Shown: piece by piece, positions 1-9,103 of the stretch
How the letters are laid out: each line of letters starts with the position of its first letter
Position numbering within the stretch: the stretch's first letter is position 1
From: JACVRN01 sp963715565
GTDB taxonomy: Bacteria > Acidobacteriota > Blastocatellia > Pyrinomonadales > Pyrinomonadaceae
Direction of reading: 5' to 3'
Length of the DNA: 64,000 nucleotides
NCBI GenBank assembly: GCA_963715565.1
Contig: OY970256.1
Span: 2,356,001 to 2,420,000, forward strand
Position numbers and translations under genes: made by a program
Notes under the pieces: generated by a model
Told to the model about the DNA's origin: nothing
Database searches by the model: none
The model's input: only the letters and a program-made list of their open reading frames with translations

Positions 1-804
1 TTCCGTGGCGAACCCCGGCCCTCCTTCAGTCAAAATAAAAATCTGGTCAAAGACGCGTACAAGATCCATCGTCCTGAGCAGGAGCACAATCAGGATGGCC
101 GGACGCAAGAGTGGCAGCGTGATGTGTTGAAACGTCTGCCACGCGCTTGAGCCGTCAATGCGTGCAGCCTCGTAAGGCTCCTCCGGAATTGCTTGCAGGC
201 CCGCGAGCAGTATGAGAAAGACAAACGGCGTCCATTGCCAGACGTCTACCGCGATGACCGAGAGCAAGGCTAGGCGCGGGCTCGCCGTCCACGTCAAACT
301 TTCCGTCGGGATGCCAAAGCTTTTAAGCGTGCCGTTGATTGCGCCGAAGTTCGGATTGAGCATCAAACGCCAGACGACGCCGACCACTACGGGCGGCAGC
401 ATGACGGGGATGAGCAGCGCCGCGCGAAAAAATCCGCGACCGCGCAGGCGTGTGTTAAGCAGGACGGCGAGGCCGAGCCCTAAAAGAAACTCGCAGGTCA
501 GGGCGGCGAAAGCGAAAACGAGCGTGTGCGCAAGCGCGCTCAGAAAGAAACCATCCGAGACGAGGCGCGTGAAATTCTCCATGGTCCAGCGCGCGCTCGC
601 GCCCGTGCCGCGCTGAAAGCTCACGCGTACAGCGTAGACCAGTGGATAAATGGAAAGCGCGAGGAGCACGGCGACGGTCGGCGCTAACAGTAGATAAGGG
701 AGCGCCGTTTCGCTCCTCAAAGAGAGAGCGCGCGGGCGTTTGAAATGACGCGTGCCTTGGCTTTGCTCCGCGTCGTGTGAATCGCTGTCCGGGGCGGGCT
801 TCAT
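1..804 (-). CDS. Sugar ABC transporter permease, MalF/UgpA type (partial)
   Basis: Inner-membrane permease of a sugar ABC importer. After a short hydrophilic N-terminus it has successive hydrophobic helices and the permease EAA loop, read as EEPYEAARIDG followed by hydrophobic residues; this loop contacts the ATPase in the binding-protein-dependent permease family. Its ATG overlaps the TGA of the upstream binding-protein gene (ATGA), so the two are translationally coupled. About 268 codons lie in the window and the 3' end is cut off; family members are about 290 residues, so most of the protein is present. The second permease probably lies beyond the window edge. Substrate unknown. Confidence 0.88.
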   Translation of the reverse strand, partial: MKPAPDSDSHDAEQSQGTRHFKRPRALSLRSETALPYLLLAPTVAVLLALSIYPLVYAVRVSFQRGTGASARWTMENFTRLVSDGFFLSALAHTLVFAFAALTCEFLLGLGLAVLLNTRLRGRGFFRAALLIPVMLPPVVVGVVWRLMLNPNFGAINGTLKSFGIPTESLTWTASPRLALLSVIAVDVWQWTPFVFLILLAGLQAIPEEPYEAARIDGSSAWQTFQHITLPLLRPAILIVLLLRTMDLVRVFDQIFILTEGGPGFATE

Positions 805-2108
805 TTGCGCTCGACGATTTTGGCGATTTCCGCGTTGGCCTGATTCATGGCGTCTTCGGCGGACAGCTCGCCCGAATTGGCCTTGGAGAGGAAGATGCCG
901 AAGGCGTTTTCAATCTCGTTCCAGCGCGGCTCGCGCGGGCGCGGGCGCGACGTTTCAAGCGAGCGCAACTGCGCAGGATATGATGGAAACTTTGCCAGCA
1001 GCTCCGCGTCCGTAAAGACAGAACGGCGCGTCGGCGGATTGCCCGCGAGCGCAGAGCGGCGCATCTCCTCGCGGCTCGTGGCCCACACTAGAAAATCGAA
1101 AGCGGCTTCCTTGTTGCGCGCTTCAACGGGAATGGCAATCAGCCAGTTGCCTATCTCCGCGCGTCCCTCGCGCGCTGCGCCCGGAAGGACTGTGAAAGCC
1201 ATCTTGCCTATGACGCGGGATTTCGCGGGGTCGTTGAAGGCGCTAATCCACGCGGGCCAGTTGATGGACATGGCCGCAGTGCCTTGCAGTAGATGCGCGG
1301 AAACTTCATCGGCGTTAAAACTGGAATAGCCGGGCGGAGCATAGCGTCCAAGCTCAAGCATAAATTTTAAAGCGGTGATGCCTTCGGGACTGTTGACCGT
1401 GGGACGCCCTGCCGCGTCAAACATCTCCGCGCCGAAGGCCCAGAAGATGGGCATGAAATCCGCCACGGCGGCGTTGCCCTGCGCCGCACGCATGACGTAG
1501 CCGTACAGGCGTCCTCCACCCGGCGCTCCCGTCGCTTCATACTGATGAATAGTTCGCACCGCGCGCAGCACGTCCTCCCACGTCGCGGGCTCGGGTAAGC
1601 TGTGCTTCTCGAAAAGGTCTTTGCGATAGAAGAAGAGCTGCGAGTTGCCTACGTAAGGCAGAGCATAGAGCGCGCCCGTTTGATACGGGTGACGACAAAG
1701 CGCCAGCGACGCTGCGACGAAATCATCGTCCGGTCCCGAAAGGTTGCGCTGACGATAAAGCGGCGCGAGATCCGTCAAGTAGCTCTCGGTCGCGAAGCGC
1801 GGGAACCATGGGTCGTCGAGCATGATGAGATCGTAAGCTCCCGTGCGCGACGATAAATCCACCAGCTCTTTATCAAAGAGATTGGCATAGGGAAATTCTA
1901 CGATGTTGATACGGACGCCCGTCCGCGTTTGATAATCACGCGCGGCCTGCTTCAAAGCGTCGCCCTCGACGCCGGAATTGACGGCGAGCGTCAGTTGCTT
2001 TCCTTCGGGGCCAGAGCTACGGCAACCAGCAGGCGCGAAGAGAGCGGCGACAAACGCTATGAAAAGGATGACATGGAGCGTCTTTGAGTAGGAAAGTGTT
2101 CTACGCAT
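801..2108 (-). CDS. Extracellular solute-binding lipoprotein, family 1
   Basis: Substrate-binding component of the same ABC importer. The N-terminus has a basic start, a hydrophobic stretch and a lipobox ending in AGC at about residue 29, predicting a lipid-anchored protein. The mature part (435 residues in total) reads as a family 1 sugar-binding protein, with an opening LTLAVNSG strand and a DLIMLDDPWFPRFA segment. First gene of the operon binding protein - permease. No clear Shine-Dalgarno precedes the chosen ATG, so the start is less certain than the family. Substrate cannot be told from sequence. Confidence 0.85.
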   Translation of the reverse strand: MRRTLSYSKTLHVILFIAFVAALFAPAGCRSSGPEGKQLTLAVNSGVEGDALKQAARDYQTRTGVRINIVEFPYANLFDKELVDLSSRTGAYDLIMLDDPWFPRFATESYLTDLAPLYRQRNLSGPDDDFVAASLALCRHPYQTGALYALPYVGNSQLFFYRKDLFEKHSLPEPATWEDVLRAVRTIHQYEATGAPGGGRLYGYVMRAAQGNAAVADFMPIFWAFGAEMFDAAGRPTVNSPEGITALKFMLELGRYAPPGYSSFNADEVSAHLLQGTAAMSINWPAWISAFNDPAKSRVIGKMAFTVLPGAAREGRAEIGNWLIAIPVEARNKEAAFDFLVWATSREEMRRSALAGNPPTRRSVFTDAELLAKFPSYPAQLRSLETSRPRPREPRWNEIENAFGIFLSKANSGELSAEDAMNQANAEIAKIVERK

Positions 2109-2212
2109 GCACGGGCTACAAAGTTTTTTACAGGTCTCAAAGGAAAGCGACCTATAGTAAACCCTGTGAGCCGGATTTTCATAACGCTTTGCAGATGTTC
2201 AGGAAAGAAATT

Positions 2213-2357
2213 AACAGGGATGGACAGGATAGACAGGATAAAAAGAAATGATAAATGCAAAGTGCAAAGCGCAGAATTAAAGAATAGCTTTTCCTTCATC
2301 ATTTTGCATTTTGACTTTTGCATTGCTTTTATCCTGTTTATCCTGTCCATCCTGTTT
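2213..2357. repeat. Word-repeat palindrome H1 (ACAGGATA words)
   Basis: Arms built from GGACAGGATAGACAGGATA and its inverted copy TATCCTGTTTATCCTGTCC flank an inner TGCAAAGTGCAAA / TTTGCATTTTGAC pair. It fills the spacer between the permease gene and the binding-protein gene. The same words recur in H12. Confidence 0.8.
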
Positions 2358-2364
2358 GAATTCC

Positions 2365-4803
2365 TTATTCCGAGCGCAGGGCGACGAGCGGGTCAACCTT
2401 TGTGGCACGGCGCGCGGGAATCAGGCTCGCGAGGAGCGCGACCAGTGTGAGGACGAGCGGCATCAGTATAAAAACTACGGGGTCGGTTGCTCCGACTCCA
2501 AAGAGCAGGCTTGAGACGGCGCGTGTGAAGACGAATGCTCCCGCGAGTCCAACTACGACGCCCGCGAGCGTGAGCTTTAATCCCTGCCCGACAATCATCC
2601 TCAAGACATCGCGCCTTTGCGCGCCGAGTGCCATGCGTACGCCTATCTCTTTTGTGCGCTGCGCGACCGAGTAAGAGACCACGGCGTAGATGCCTGTGGC
2701 GGCGAGCACGAGCGCGACAGAGGCAAAGAGTGTCAGGAGCAGAAGATTAAAGCGCCGCGCTCCCAATGCCGCCGAGAGAAATTGCTCCATCGTCTTCACG
2801 TTCGACGTCGCGACTTCGTTATCCGTATTCAACACTTCGCGCCGCACGGCGGTTGCCACTGCGTTCGGGTCGCCGGATGTGCGTACGACTAAACTCATGT
2901 TGTTGGCTAGAAACGAAGTCGTGCCTGCGGGAACCTGCGCGATGGGAGCATAGACCGTGAGCGTAGGCTCGTCTTGCAGGTTATTGTGTTTGACCTCGGC
3001 TGCGACGCCGACTATCTCGACTTCGCGCGGCGGAGCGGGCGCGCCGTCGTCTATTTTAATGCGTGCGCCTAAGGGGTCTGTGTCAGGCCAGAAGCGGCGC
3101 GCGCATCCTTGATCAATCACGACGACGCCGGGCGTCTGGGCCGTGTCGTGCTCATTAAACTCGCGCCCTTTTAAGATAGGGATATGCATCAAGCGGAAGT
3201 AGCCCGCCGTCACCCAGCGATTCTGCGCGGCGGGCACATCACCGGGCTTAAAGGGCGGGCGGCCCGTAATCGTAAAATCGGCGCGCACGTTAGAGCCGCT
3301 CAGGGGCAGGACGGAAGCTGCGCCCACGGCTTCGACGCCCTCCATGGCAATGATGCGCGGCGTTAATTTTTCGTAAAAGCCCTGTATGTGTTCGGGCTTT
3401 GTGTAACGCGCAGGCGGGAGCGAAAGACGCAGGGCGAGGACGTTCTGCGGCTCAAAGCCGGGGCTCACTTTCGAGAGCCGCGCGAAGCTTTTGATAAAGA
3501 GACCCGCGCCTATCAAGAGCACTAGCGAGAGCGCAATTTCCGACACGACCAGCAGGCTTCTAGTGCGACGGCGGCGTGGGCGCGTGTCCGACGTGCTCGT
3601 GCCGGCGCCTTTCAATTCTTCGTTGAGATCCATTTTTGAAGAAGCGAGCGCGGGCGTCAGGCCAAAGACCAGACCGGCGACGAGCGTGGCGAGAATTGTA
3701 AAAGCGAGGACGCGCCCGTCAATCAGGACTTCGCGGGCGCGCGGCAAATCCGCAGGCCCGAGCTTGATAAGAAAATGCACGCCCCACCACGCGAGCAGAA
3801 GCCCGAGCGTGCCGCCCATCAAGGCCAGCATCAAACTCTCCGTCAACATCTGCATCGCCAGACGCAGGCGCGTGGCTCCGAGCGCGGCGCGGATTGCCAT
3901 CTCTCGCGAGCGCCCGCTCGCACGCGCCAGCAGCATGTTTGCCAGGTTCGCGCACGCAATCAGCAACACCAAGCCCACTGCTCCGCACAACATCAAAAGC
4001 GACTTGCGATAATCGCCCACCAGCTCGTCCTGCAAGAACAGCACTCTGGGCGCGGTCTTCTTCGCGTACTCTCCGCCGTACTGTTTGCGCAGCTCCTCGT
4101 TAATGCGCGCGAAATCTTCCGCTGCCTGCTCGCGCGTGACATTGGGTTTGAGACGTGCGAAGGCTCTTAAAAAATTTGACTCGCGTTCTGTGCGGCGCGG
4201 GTCTGTTTCAGGAACGAGCGGGACGGCTATCTCCGCGTCGGCGTTGGGAAAGACGAACTCGAGCGGCAACACTCCGACCACCGTGTACTCCGCGCCGTTG
4301 AGCCGTATGCTTTTTCCGACAAGCACGCGGTCGCCGCCGAAGCGTCGCTGCCAGAGACCGTAAGAGATAACAACCACGCGCGCCGCGTCCGTCTTGCCGT
4401 CTTCCGGACCAAGCGTGCGGCCCGCAGCCGCTGCGACATCCAGCACGCGAAAGGCGTTTGCAGTGACGCGCACGCCCTGCACGCGCTCGGGCTCGCCCGC
4501 GTCCGTGAGATTCGCGCCCCAGTTGGCAAACGCCGCCAGCTCCTCAACCGTACGATTGCGCTCGCGGTAATCCAGATAATCAGGGATGGAGAAGAAAGCC
4601 TTATCGCGGTCGGTGCGCGTTGACCAAATCCAGATCAGTCGCTCCGCGTCTCTAAAGGGCAAGGGACGAAGCAGCACCGCGTTGACCAGACTAAAAATAG
4701 CCGTGTTCGCGCCGATGCCCAGAGCTAACGCCACGACCGCTGCGGTCGTGAACCTGCGCGTCTTCACCAATACGCGCCAACTGTAACGAACGTCCTGCCA
4801 CAT
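2365..4803 (-). CDS. MacB-like ABC transporter permease (ADOP type)
   Basis: Membrane protein of 812 residues with the duplicated MacB_PCD-FtsX layout: N-terminal TM helix (TAAVVALALGIGANTAIF), periplasmic domain, an FtsX block with GLVLLIACANLANMLLARA around residue 285, a second periplasmic domain and a final FtsX block containing AQRTKEIGVRMALGAQ. Such stand-alone permeases without an adjacent ATPase are abundant in Acidobacteria; here too no ATPase is next to it. Start placed at the ATG giving MWQDVRYSWR, because the upstream extension is translated from repeat H2. Role (efflux or lipoprotein/peptide handling) is not known. Confidence 0.88.
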   Translation of the reverse strand: MWQDVRYSWRVLVKTRRFTTAAVVALALGIGANTAIFSLVNAVLLRPLPFRDAERLIWIWSTRTDRDKAFFSIPDYLDYRERNRTVEELAAFANWGANLTDAGEPERVQGVRVTANAFRVLDVAAAAGRTLGPEDGKTDAARVVVISYGLWQRRFGGDRVLVGKSIRLNGAEYTVVGVLPLEFVFPNADAEIAVPLVPETDPRRTERESNFLRAFARLKPNVTREQAAEDFARINEELRKQYGGEYAKKTAPRVLFLQDELVGDYRKSLLMLCGAVGLVLLIACANLANMLLARASGRSREMAIRAALGATRLRLAMQMLTESLMLALMGGTLGLLLAWWGVHFLIKLGPADLPRAREVLIDGRVLAFTILATLVAGLVFGLTPALASSKMDLNEELKGAGTSTSDTRPRRRRTRSLLVVSEIALSLVLLIGAGLFIKSFARLSKVSPGFEPQNVLALRLSLPPARYTKPEHIQGFYEKLTPRIIAMEGVEAVGAASVLPLSGSNVRADFTITGRPPFKPGDVPAAQNRWVTAGYFRLMHIPILKGREFNEHDTAQTPGVVVIDQGCARRFWPDTDPLGARIKIDDGAPAPPREVEIVGVAAEVKHNNLQDEPTLTVYAPIAQVPAGTTSFLANNMSLVVRTSGDPNAVATAVRREVLNTDNEVATSNVKTMEQFLSAALGARRFNLLLLTLFASVALVLAATGIYAVVSYSVAQRTKEIGVRMALGAQRRDVLRMIVGQGLKLTLAGVVVGLAGAFVFTRAVSSLLFGVGATDPVVFILMPLVLTLVALLASLIPARRATKVDPLVALRSE

Positions 4804-4806
4804 AAA

Positions 4807-4892
4807 GGCAATGCAAAAGTCAAAATGCAAAATGCAGAATGAAAAGAGAGAGCTTCTTTAATTCATCACTTTGCACTTTGCGCTTTGCATTC
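4807..4892. repeat. Word-repeat palindrome H2 (TGCAAA words)
   Basis: Arms of TGCAAAA/TGCAGAATG words against TTTGCACTTTGCGCTTTGCA, with a GAAAAGAGAGAGCTTCTTT cap. It occupies the whole gap between the AraC gene stop and the permease gene start. Confidence 0.75.
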
Positions 4893-4895
4893 TCT

Positions 4896-5753
4896 TTACG
4901 TCTTGGAAGAAGCGAGCTGTTTTGTATGAGCTTTGCGTGATTGGTGTGCGGCGCGAAAGGCGGCGGGCGTCCATTTCATGTAGAGACGAAAGGCGTGTGT
5001 GAGATGGCTCTGGTCATAGAAGCCTGCGCGAAGGGCTATGTCTGCGAGCGTGCGGTCTGAAGTTGCAAGCTCGCGCGCGGCTCGTTCAAGACGCAGGCGT
5101 CTGATGTACTCGCCGACCGTCTGGTTATAAGCGCGACGAAAGACGCGCGCCAGGTGCGCGGGATGCACGCCGACTTCCGTGGCTATCTTCGAGAGGGTCA
5201 GGCGGTCTCGCGTGAAGTCTTCGCGTATCAGCTCGACGGCGCGCAGGAGCCACGCGGGCTGAGGTTTACGCCCGGTCTGAGAAAGATTCCGCCGCGTCTC
5301 TTCGGCGAGCAGCTCAAGAATTAATCCTTCCATGGCGAGCGCGGAAGCGGTGTCTGCCGTTCGAAATTCTTTATAGATGCGTAGCGCGAGCGATGACGTC
5401 CACACGTCGCGCACAATCTTCACGCGGTCCAGAATCTTCGAGCACGAACGCACCATCGCCAGCCGCTCCTGCTTGACTTCGATGATAAGGCTTTGCGCGC
5501 CAACTTGACCGTACCTGTCGGCGTGCATCTCCCCGGCGGGTTTTATCAGGAGACTCGAAGGCACACACTCGCGCTCTCTATGCCCGAGCGTTTCGACGTA
5601 CGAGCCCTTGAGAACAAAGGAGACGCTCGCGCGCTGGTGCGCGTGTCGCGGGATGACGAGCGCGGGCGGATGCTTTGTCTCTGTTAAGACAAAGCCCTCG
5701 ACCTCTACGCTTTTAACTTCCTGTCCGAGAGTAACGGGACTCCAATCGATCAC
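4896..5753 (-). CDS. AraC-family transcriptional regulator
   Basis: Cytoplasmic DNA-binding regulator of 285 residues. The N-terminal ~110 residues look like a cupin-type sensing domain (HAHQRASVSFVLKGSY). The C-terminal ~100 residues carry the two AraC helix-turn-helix motifs (LTLSKIATEVGVHPAHLARVF, then TLADIALRAGFYDQSHLTHAF). It is divergent from the sigma-factor gene, with about 200 bp between the two starts. Effector and targets unknown. Confidence 0.9.
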   Translation of the reverse strand: MIDWSPVTLGQEVKSVEVEGFVLTETKHPPALVIPRHAHQRASVSFVLKGSYVETLGHRERECVPSSLLIKPAGEMHADRYGQVGAQSLIIEVKQERLAMVRSCSKILDRVKIVRDVWTSSLALRIYKEFRTADTASALAMEGLILELLAEETRRNLSQTGRKPQPAWLLRAVELIREDFTRDRLTLSKIATEVGVHPAHLARVFRRAYNQTVGEYIRRLRLERAARELATSDRTLADIALRAGFYDQSHLTHAFRLYMKWTPAAFRAAHQSRKAHTKQLASSKT

Positions 5754-5949
5754 GGCTTTAATCCCTCAAGCGGCGCGACTACACGAATAGCTTAAGCGGC
5801 TTTCCCGTATAGAACAAGGTTTTGTTTGATAAGTGAACGCGCGTGTGTAAGCGATGCATACGGCGAGGGCTGTCTTATGGTGCTGTGTGCCAGCAAGTTC
5901 GAGCGGTATGCTCGTTGCCTTCCCAAATTGGAGCGCATCGGTGATAATC

Positions 5950-6609
5950 ATGAAAACTATCATGACAAAAACGGATGAAAAGTCGGCGGCCAATGCAGAG
6001 GTGAGCGAAACCGAAGCGGACGCTGAAGCGAGCACGACCACAACTGAAAAGGGCACGGAGCCGACGGACTTCGAGCTGGCGCAGAGGAGCGCGGCGGGCG
6101 ATACGGATGCTTTCGAGCAAATCTACCGTCGCCATTTTCGTCGCGTCTACGCTCTCTCTTTGCGCATGCTCTCGGACCCGGTGCAGGCCGAAGACATGAC
6201 GCAGGAAGTCTTCGTACAGCTCTTTAATAAGATTGGCTCGTTTCGCGGCGAGTCGGCCTTTACCACCTGGCTCCATCGCATGACGGTCAACCTGATACTC
6301 ATGTATTTTCGCAAGGCGAGCACGCGGAGCGAGCTTTTGACAGATGAGGGCGAAACGCCCGTCCAGATAGTCCACGGGACGGAAAAGCCTGACCGCATGC
6401 CTGTCGTTGACCGCATCGCTCTGGAAACGGCTATTAGCGAGTTGCCGCCGGGCTATCGCTCCGTCTTCGTGCTTCATGACGTAGAGGGCTACGAGCACGA
6501 CGAGATTGCGAAGATGCTGAATATCGCGGCGGGCACGAGCAAATCACAGCTCCACAAGGCGCGGCTAAAATTAAGACAATTGCTCAGGCAACAGGCGGCG
6601 CTTAATTAG
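5950..6609 (+). CDS. ECF RNA polymerase sigma factor
   Basis: Sigma-70 family factor, about 219 residues, with an acidic Thr/Glu-rich extension of ~40 residues. Region 2 is visible (DAFEQIYRRHFRRVYALSLRM, then DPVQAEDMTQEVFVQ) and region 4 near the end (LPPGYRSVFVLHDVEGYEHD, EIAKMLNIAAGTSKSQLHKA). The ATG was chosen because upstream in-frame codons read as non-conserved sequence; MTKTDEK 12 bases downstream is an alternative. A zinc-finger anti-sigma gene follows after ~60 bp, the usual ECF pairing. Confidence 0.9.
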   Translation: MKTIMTKTDEKSAANAEVSETEADAEASTTTTEKGTEPTDFELAQRSAAGDTDAFEQIYRRHFRRVYALSLRMLSDPVQAEDMTQEVFVQLFNKIGSFRGESAFTTWLHRMTVNLILMYFRKASTRSELLTDEGETPVQIVHGTEKPDRMPVVDRIALETAISELPPGYRSVFVLHDVEGYEHDEIAKMLNIAAGTSKSQLHKARLKLRQLLRQQAALN

Positions 6610-6672
6610 AGTCTAAGGGTGTTGACACAGGCACTCCGACCTGTTCGTAATACGCCACTAGGAGATCCCTAA

Positions 6673-6921
6673 ATGAAGTGTGAGGAAAGCCTCGTCTTAT
6701 TGAGCGAGCTTCACGCCGGCAATGTTGAAGAAAATACGGCCCTGCTGATTCACCAACATCTGACGGAATGTCCCCCCTGCAACGACGTTTTTGAGGACAT
6801 CAAGACCATAGTCATCTCGGCGGGCGCGCTGCGCCAGCCGGGCGACGGCCTCAGCTTCCCGGACGAGAACGACTTCTGGCAACGCCTGACGCTGGTCAGA
6901 ACCATCCGCCCGGTTCACTAA
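6673..6921 (+). CDS. Zinc-finger anti-sigma factor (short, soluble)
   Basis: 82-residue protein with Cys3 and the H29-x3-C33-x2-C36 motif of the zinc-binding anti-sigma (zf-HC2/ZAS) domain, which binds its partner sigma factor. No transmembrane segment follows, so it is predicted to be soluble, like redox-sensing ZAS proteins. AGGAG precedes the ATG. It lies just downstream of the ECF sigma gene and probably controls it; the inducing signal is unknown. Confidence 0.75.
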   Translation: MKCEESLVLLSELHAGNVEENTALLIHQHLTECPPCNDVFEDIKTIVISAGALRQPGDGLSFPDENDFWQRLTLVRTIRPVH

Positions 6922-6929
6922 AATTTTTT

Positions 6930-7138
6930 GAGCCCCTCAAAGAGGCGGAAGATAATAGCCCACGGCGTCAGCCGTGGGAATAATCAGCATTCAAAATTAT
7001 TAAGAGCCCCTGAAAGGGGCGAAAGAGATTCCAGCGTGAACATCTTTCGCCCCTTTCAGGGGCTCTCGTTATTTCTTCGTCGCTTATCCCCACGGCTGAC
7101 GCCGTGGGCTATTTTATTTCGCCCCCTTCGGGGGCTTG
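6930..7138. repeat. Composite REP-like palindrome R1
   Basis: Nested inverted repeats: GAGCCCCTC, then CCCACGGCGTCAGCCGTGGG, then GAGCCCCTGAAAGGGGCG, a short loop, and the same blocks inverted in mirror order. Same subtype as R3. Short open frames inside it are by-products of the repeat. Confidence 0.85.
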
Positions 7139-7322
7139 CAGTTTTTTCTTAAAAATCCGCGTTCTTAAACTTTGCCCGCCTGACATTACAATCCTTTTGT
7201 CCTACAAATTAAACAATTCCCCCAAACATGACGCTTAAGCTCGGAACATTAGCGACAGAGGGGCTGTGCTCTCTAAGTTAGCTTTGAGATGCAGACCTCT
7301 TCAGAACGGGAAGGGAGAAACC

Positions 7323-7856
7323 ATGAGCACTCAACAAAGTAATCAGGGCGAGACGAACAGGGGCACAACCGGGGCGGCGGGCGGCACAGGGGCCGCAGAA
7401 TCAAGCTTGAACTGGGGCAGCACGCGCAACGACTACTACGAGCAGGCTTACGGCGGCAGCCCCGAGGAGCAGGGCGCGGGCGGCTTTTATGTTGACGACT
7501 TTAACGTTCACAGCAGCGACCCGGAGTTGCGAAAGCAGACCATGAAGCGCGGCGCATCCGGTGGCTATAGCCTGGGCAGCGCTTCGACCGGCATCACGCT
7601 TCTGGCGGGCATAGGTATCGGCGCAATCCTGATGTACATCTTCGACCCGGACGAGGGCCGACGACGGCGCGCTCTGCTGCGCGACCAGATTGTCAGTTGC
7701 ATGAACGAGACCTCAGACATCGTCGGCAAGAAATCCAGAGACCTGCGCAATCGCGCTCAGGGCGTGATAGCGCAAACAACCGGAGCGTTCCGCGCGGGTG
7801 ATGAATCCAACGGCGGCGGAGCGCGCGAGTCTCAAACATCCGGCGCACGCGCCTGA
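7323..7856 (+). CDS. YtxH-like single-pass membrane protein
   Basis: 177 residues: a Gln/Gly/Thr-rich hydrophilic first half, one TM helix (GITLLAGIGIGAILMYIF), then a basic stretch (DPDEGRRRRALLRDQ) and a polar tail. The TM followed by DPxxGRRRR is typical of small YtxH-like or stress-associated membrane proteins. The ATG follows GGGAAGGGAGAAACC; the longer in-frame start upstream has no such site. About 180 bp separate it from repeat R1. Function unknown. Confidence 0.75.
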   Translation: MSTQQSNQGETNRGTTGAAGGTGAAESSLNWGSTRNDYYEQAYGGSPEEQGAGGFYVDDFNVHSSDPELRKQTMKRGASGGYSLGSASTGITLLAGIGIGAILMYIFDPDEGRRRRALLRDQIVSCMNETSDIVGKKSRDLRNRAQGVIAQTTGAFRAGDESNGGGARESQTSGARA

Positions 7857-7859
7857 GAA

Positions 7860-7999
7860 GGGATGAGGGATGAAAAGCAATGATAAAGGCAAAGTGCAAA
7901 ATGCAGAATTAAAGACCGCTCTTTCTTTTCATTCATCATTTTGCACTTTGCCTTTATCATTTCTTACTTCATCCCTCATCCCTCCGCCCTCATCCCTTC
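7860..7999. repeat. Word-repeat palindrome H3 (GGATGAGG / GCAAAGTGCAAAATG words)
   Basis: Begins a few bases after the preceding stop codon. GGGATGAGGGATGAAAAG and AAAGGCAAAGTGCAAAATG arms pair with TTTTGCACTTTGCCTTT and CATCCCTCATCCC. Cap: AAAGACCGCTCTTTC. Confidence 0.8.
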
Positions 8000-8063
8000 C
8001 TTTCATCCCTTCTTTTCCTCGCTTGTTTGACCGTGGCGGCGCAAGTCTCTTACACTCGTAGTT

Positions 8064-9014
8064 GTGAGCACGCCGAAAGAAACTACGCCGCCGTTTACGT
8101 CCATCCCGGCTGAGAGCTACAGCGCCATTACGCCACCCGTGGCCGCCGCTCCGCTCGCACCGGTGGAGCCGGACCCGGACAATCCGCCGTGGAATATTCT
8201 GACCGGAGTGCTGACGTGGATTGCCAGCGTCTTGATTCTGTTTGGCATGGGCCTCCTCTCGGGCCTGCTCTCCATCTTTTATCTCATGTTCCGCTACGGG
8301 AAATGGCAGAACGAAGAACTCCAGAACATGTTTATGAAAGACCCTGTGGCGATCCTCATAAATGTGCTGGCGCTCATCCCGGCGCACCTCGCGACGCTCG
8401 GCGTGGCGTGGTGGATTGTGACGGATCGCGGCAAGCGTCCCTTCTGGCGCTCGCTCGGTTGGAGCTACAATCGCGGGATTGGATTCTGGGCCAGCACAAT
8501 GATTGCGCTCTTGCTGCTCGCGTTCGGCTGGGTGCTGACCGAATACTACAAAGGCGCTCCGACCGACATCGACCAGATTATTAACAGCTCGACCGCCGCG
8601 CGGCTGGTGATGGCCTTTATGGCGACGGTGACCGCGCCGCTGGTTGAAGAAGTTATCTATAGAGGCATCCTTTTCCCGGCCCTGCAAAGGGCCATCGGCA
8701 CGGCGTGGGCAGTGGTCGGCGTCACCATTCTTTTTCTAGCCGTGCACGTCCCTCAGTATTACAACAACATCAGCGTCATCGCCGCTATCGGTGTGCTCAG
8801 TCTGGTACTGACGCTCGTGCGTGCTTACACGGGCCGCCTGCTTCCCTGCTTTATCATTCACCTGGTTTTTAACGGCGTGCAATCACTCGCAATCGTCTTC
8901 GCTCCCTACCTTACACAACCTGAAAGCGCGCCCGAACAGAAAACGGGCGCGGTGGTTGTGCTCGCACAAACAATCGCACAGTCGTTCACACAAGCACTCG
9001 CCGCGCTCGCCTAA
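8064..9014 (+). CDS. CPBP family intramembrane glutamic endopeptidase
   Basis: Polytopic membrane protein of 316 residues with a Pro-rich cytosolic N-terminus and about six to eight hydrophobic helices. CPBP (Abi/CAAX-protease) motifs are present: EEVIYRG (Glu195, Glu196, Arg200), AVHVPQ with His228, and a late IIHLVFNGVQ. The family cleaves prenylated or other membrane peptides, sometimes in bacteriocin self-immunity; substrate unknown here. The start is a GTG and no strong ribosome-binding site is visible. Monocistronic between H3 and H4. Confidence 0.85.
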   Translation: MSTPKETTPPFTSIPAESYSAITPPVAAAPLAPVEPDPDNPPWNILTGVLTWIASVLILFGMGLLSGLLSIFYLMFRYGKWQNEELQNMFMKDPVAILINVLALIPAHLATLGVAWWIVTDRGKRPFWRSLGWSYNRGIGFWASTMIALLLLAFGWVLTEYYKGAPTDIDQIINSSTAARLVMAFMATVTAPLVEEVIYRGILFPALQRAIGTAWAVVGVTILFLAVHVPQYYNNISVIAAIGVLSLVLTLVRAYTGRLLPCFIIHLVFNGVQSLAIVFAPYLTQPESAPEQKTGAVVVLAQTIAQSFTQALAALA

Positions 9015-9019
9015 AGGCT

Positions 9020-9098
9020 CGTAAATCGTGAATCGTAAATCGTAAATAGATAAAAATCGTTCTGTCTATTTACGATTTACGATTCACGATTTACGATT
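9020..9098. repeat. Word-repeat palindrome H4 (CGTAAAT words)
   Basis: CGTAAATCGTGAATCGTAAA units, repeated every 7-8 bases, pair with ATTTACGATTTACGATTCAC. It fills the gap between the CPBP gene stop and the next ATG. Same words as H17 and H20. Confidence 0.85.
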
Positions 9099-9103
9099 CT
9101 TTT

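Noticed and set aside
2168..2182. GAGCCGGATTTTCAT, repeated at 10688-10702
   Set aside because: Only two copies, next to unrelated genes and with no symmetry or promoter logic; kept as a possible repeat fragment only.
6928..7152. Short frame across the R1 repeat
   Set aside because: It translates the nested palindrome (HGVSRG, LTPWA); the same peptide pieces recur from R2-R4, as expected from repeats.
9020..9098. Tandem words considered as a CRISPR array
   Set aside because: Units are 7-8 bases, contiguous and inverted on the other arm; no spacers and no cas genes.
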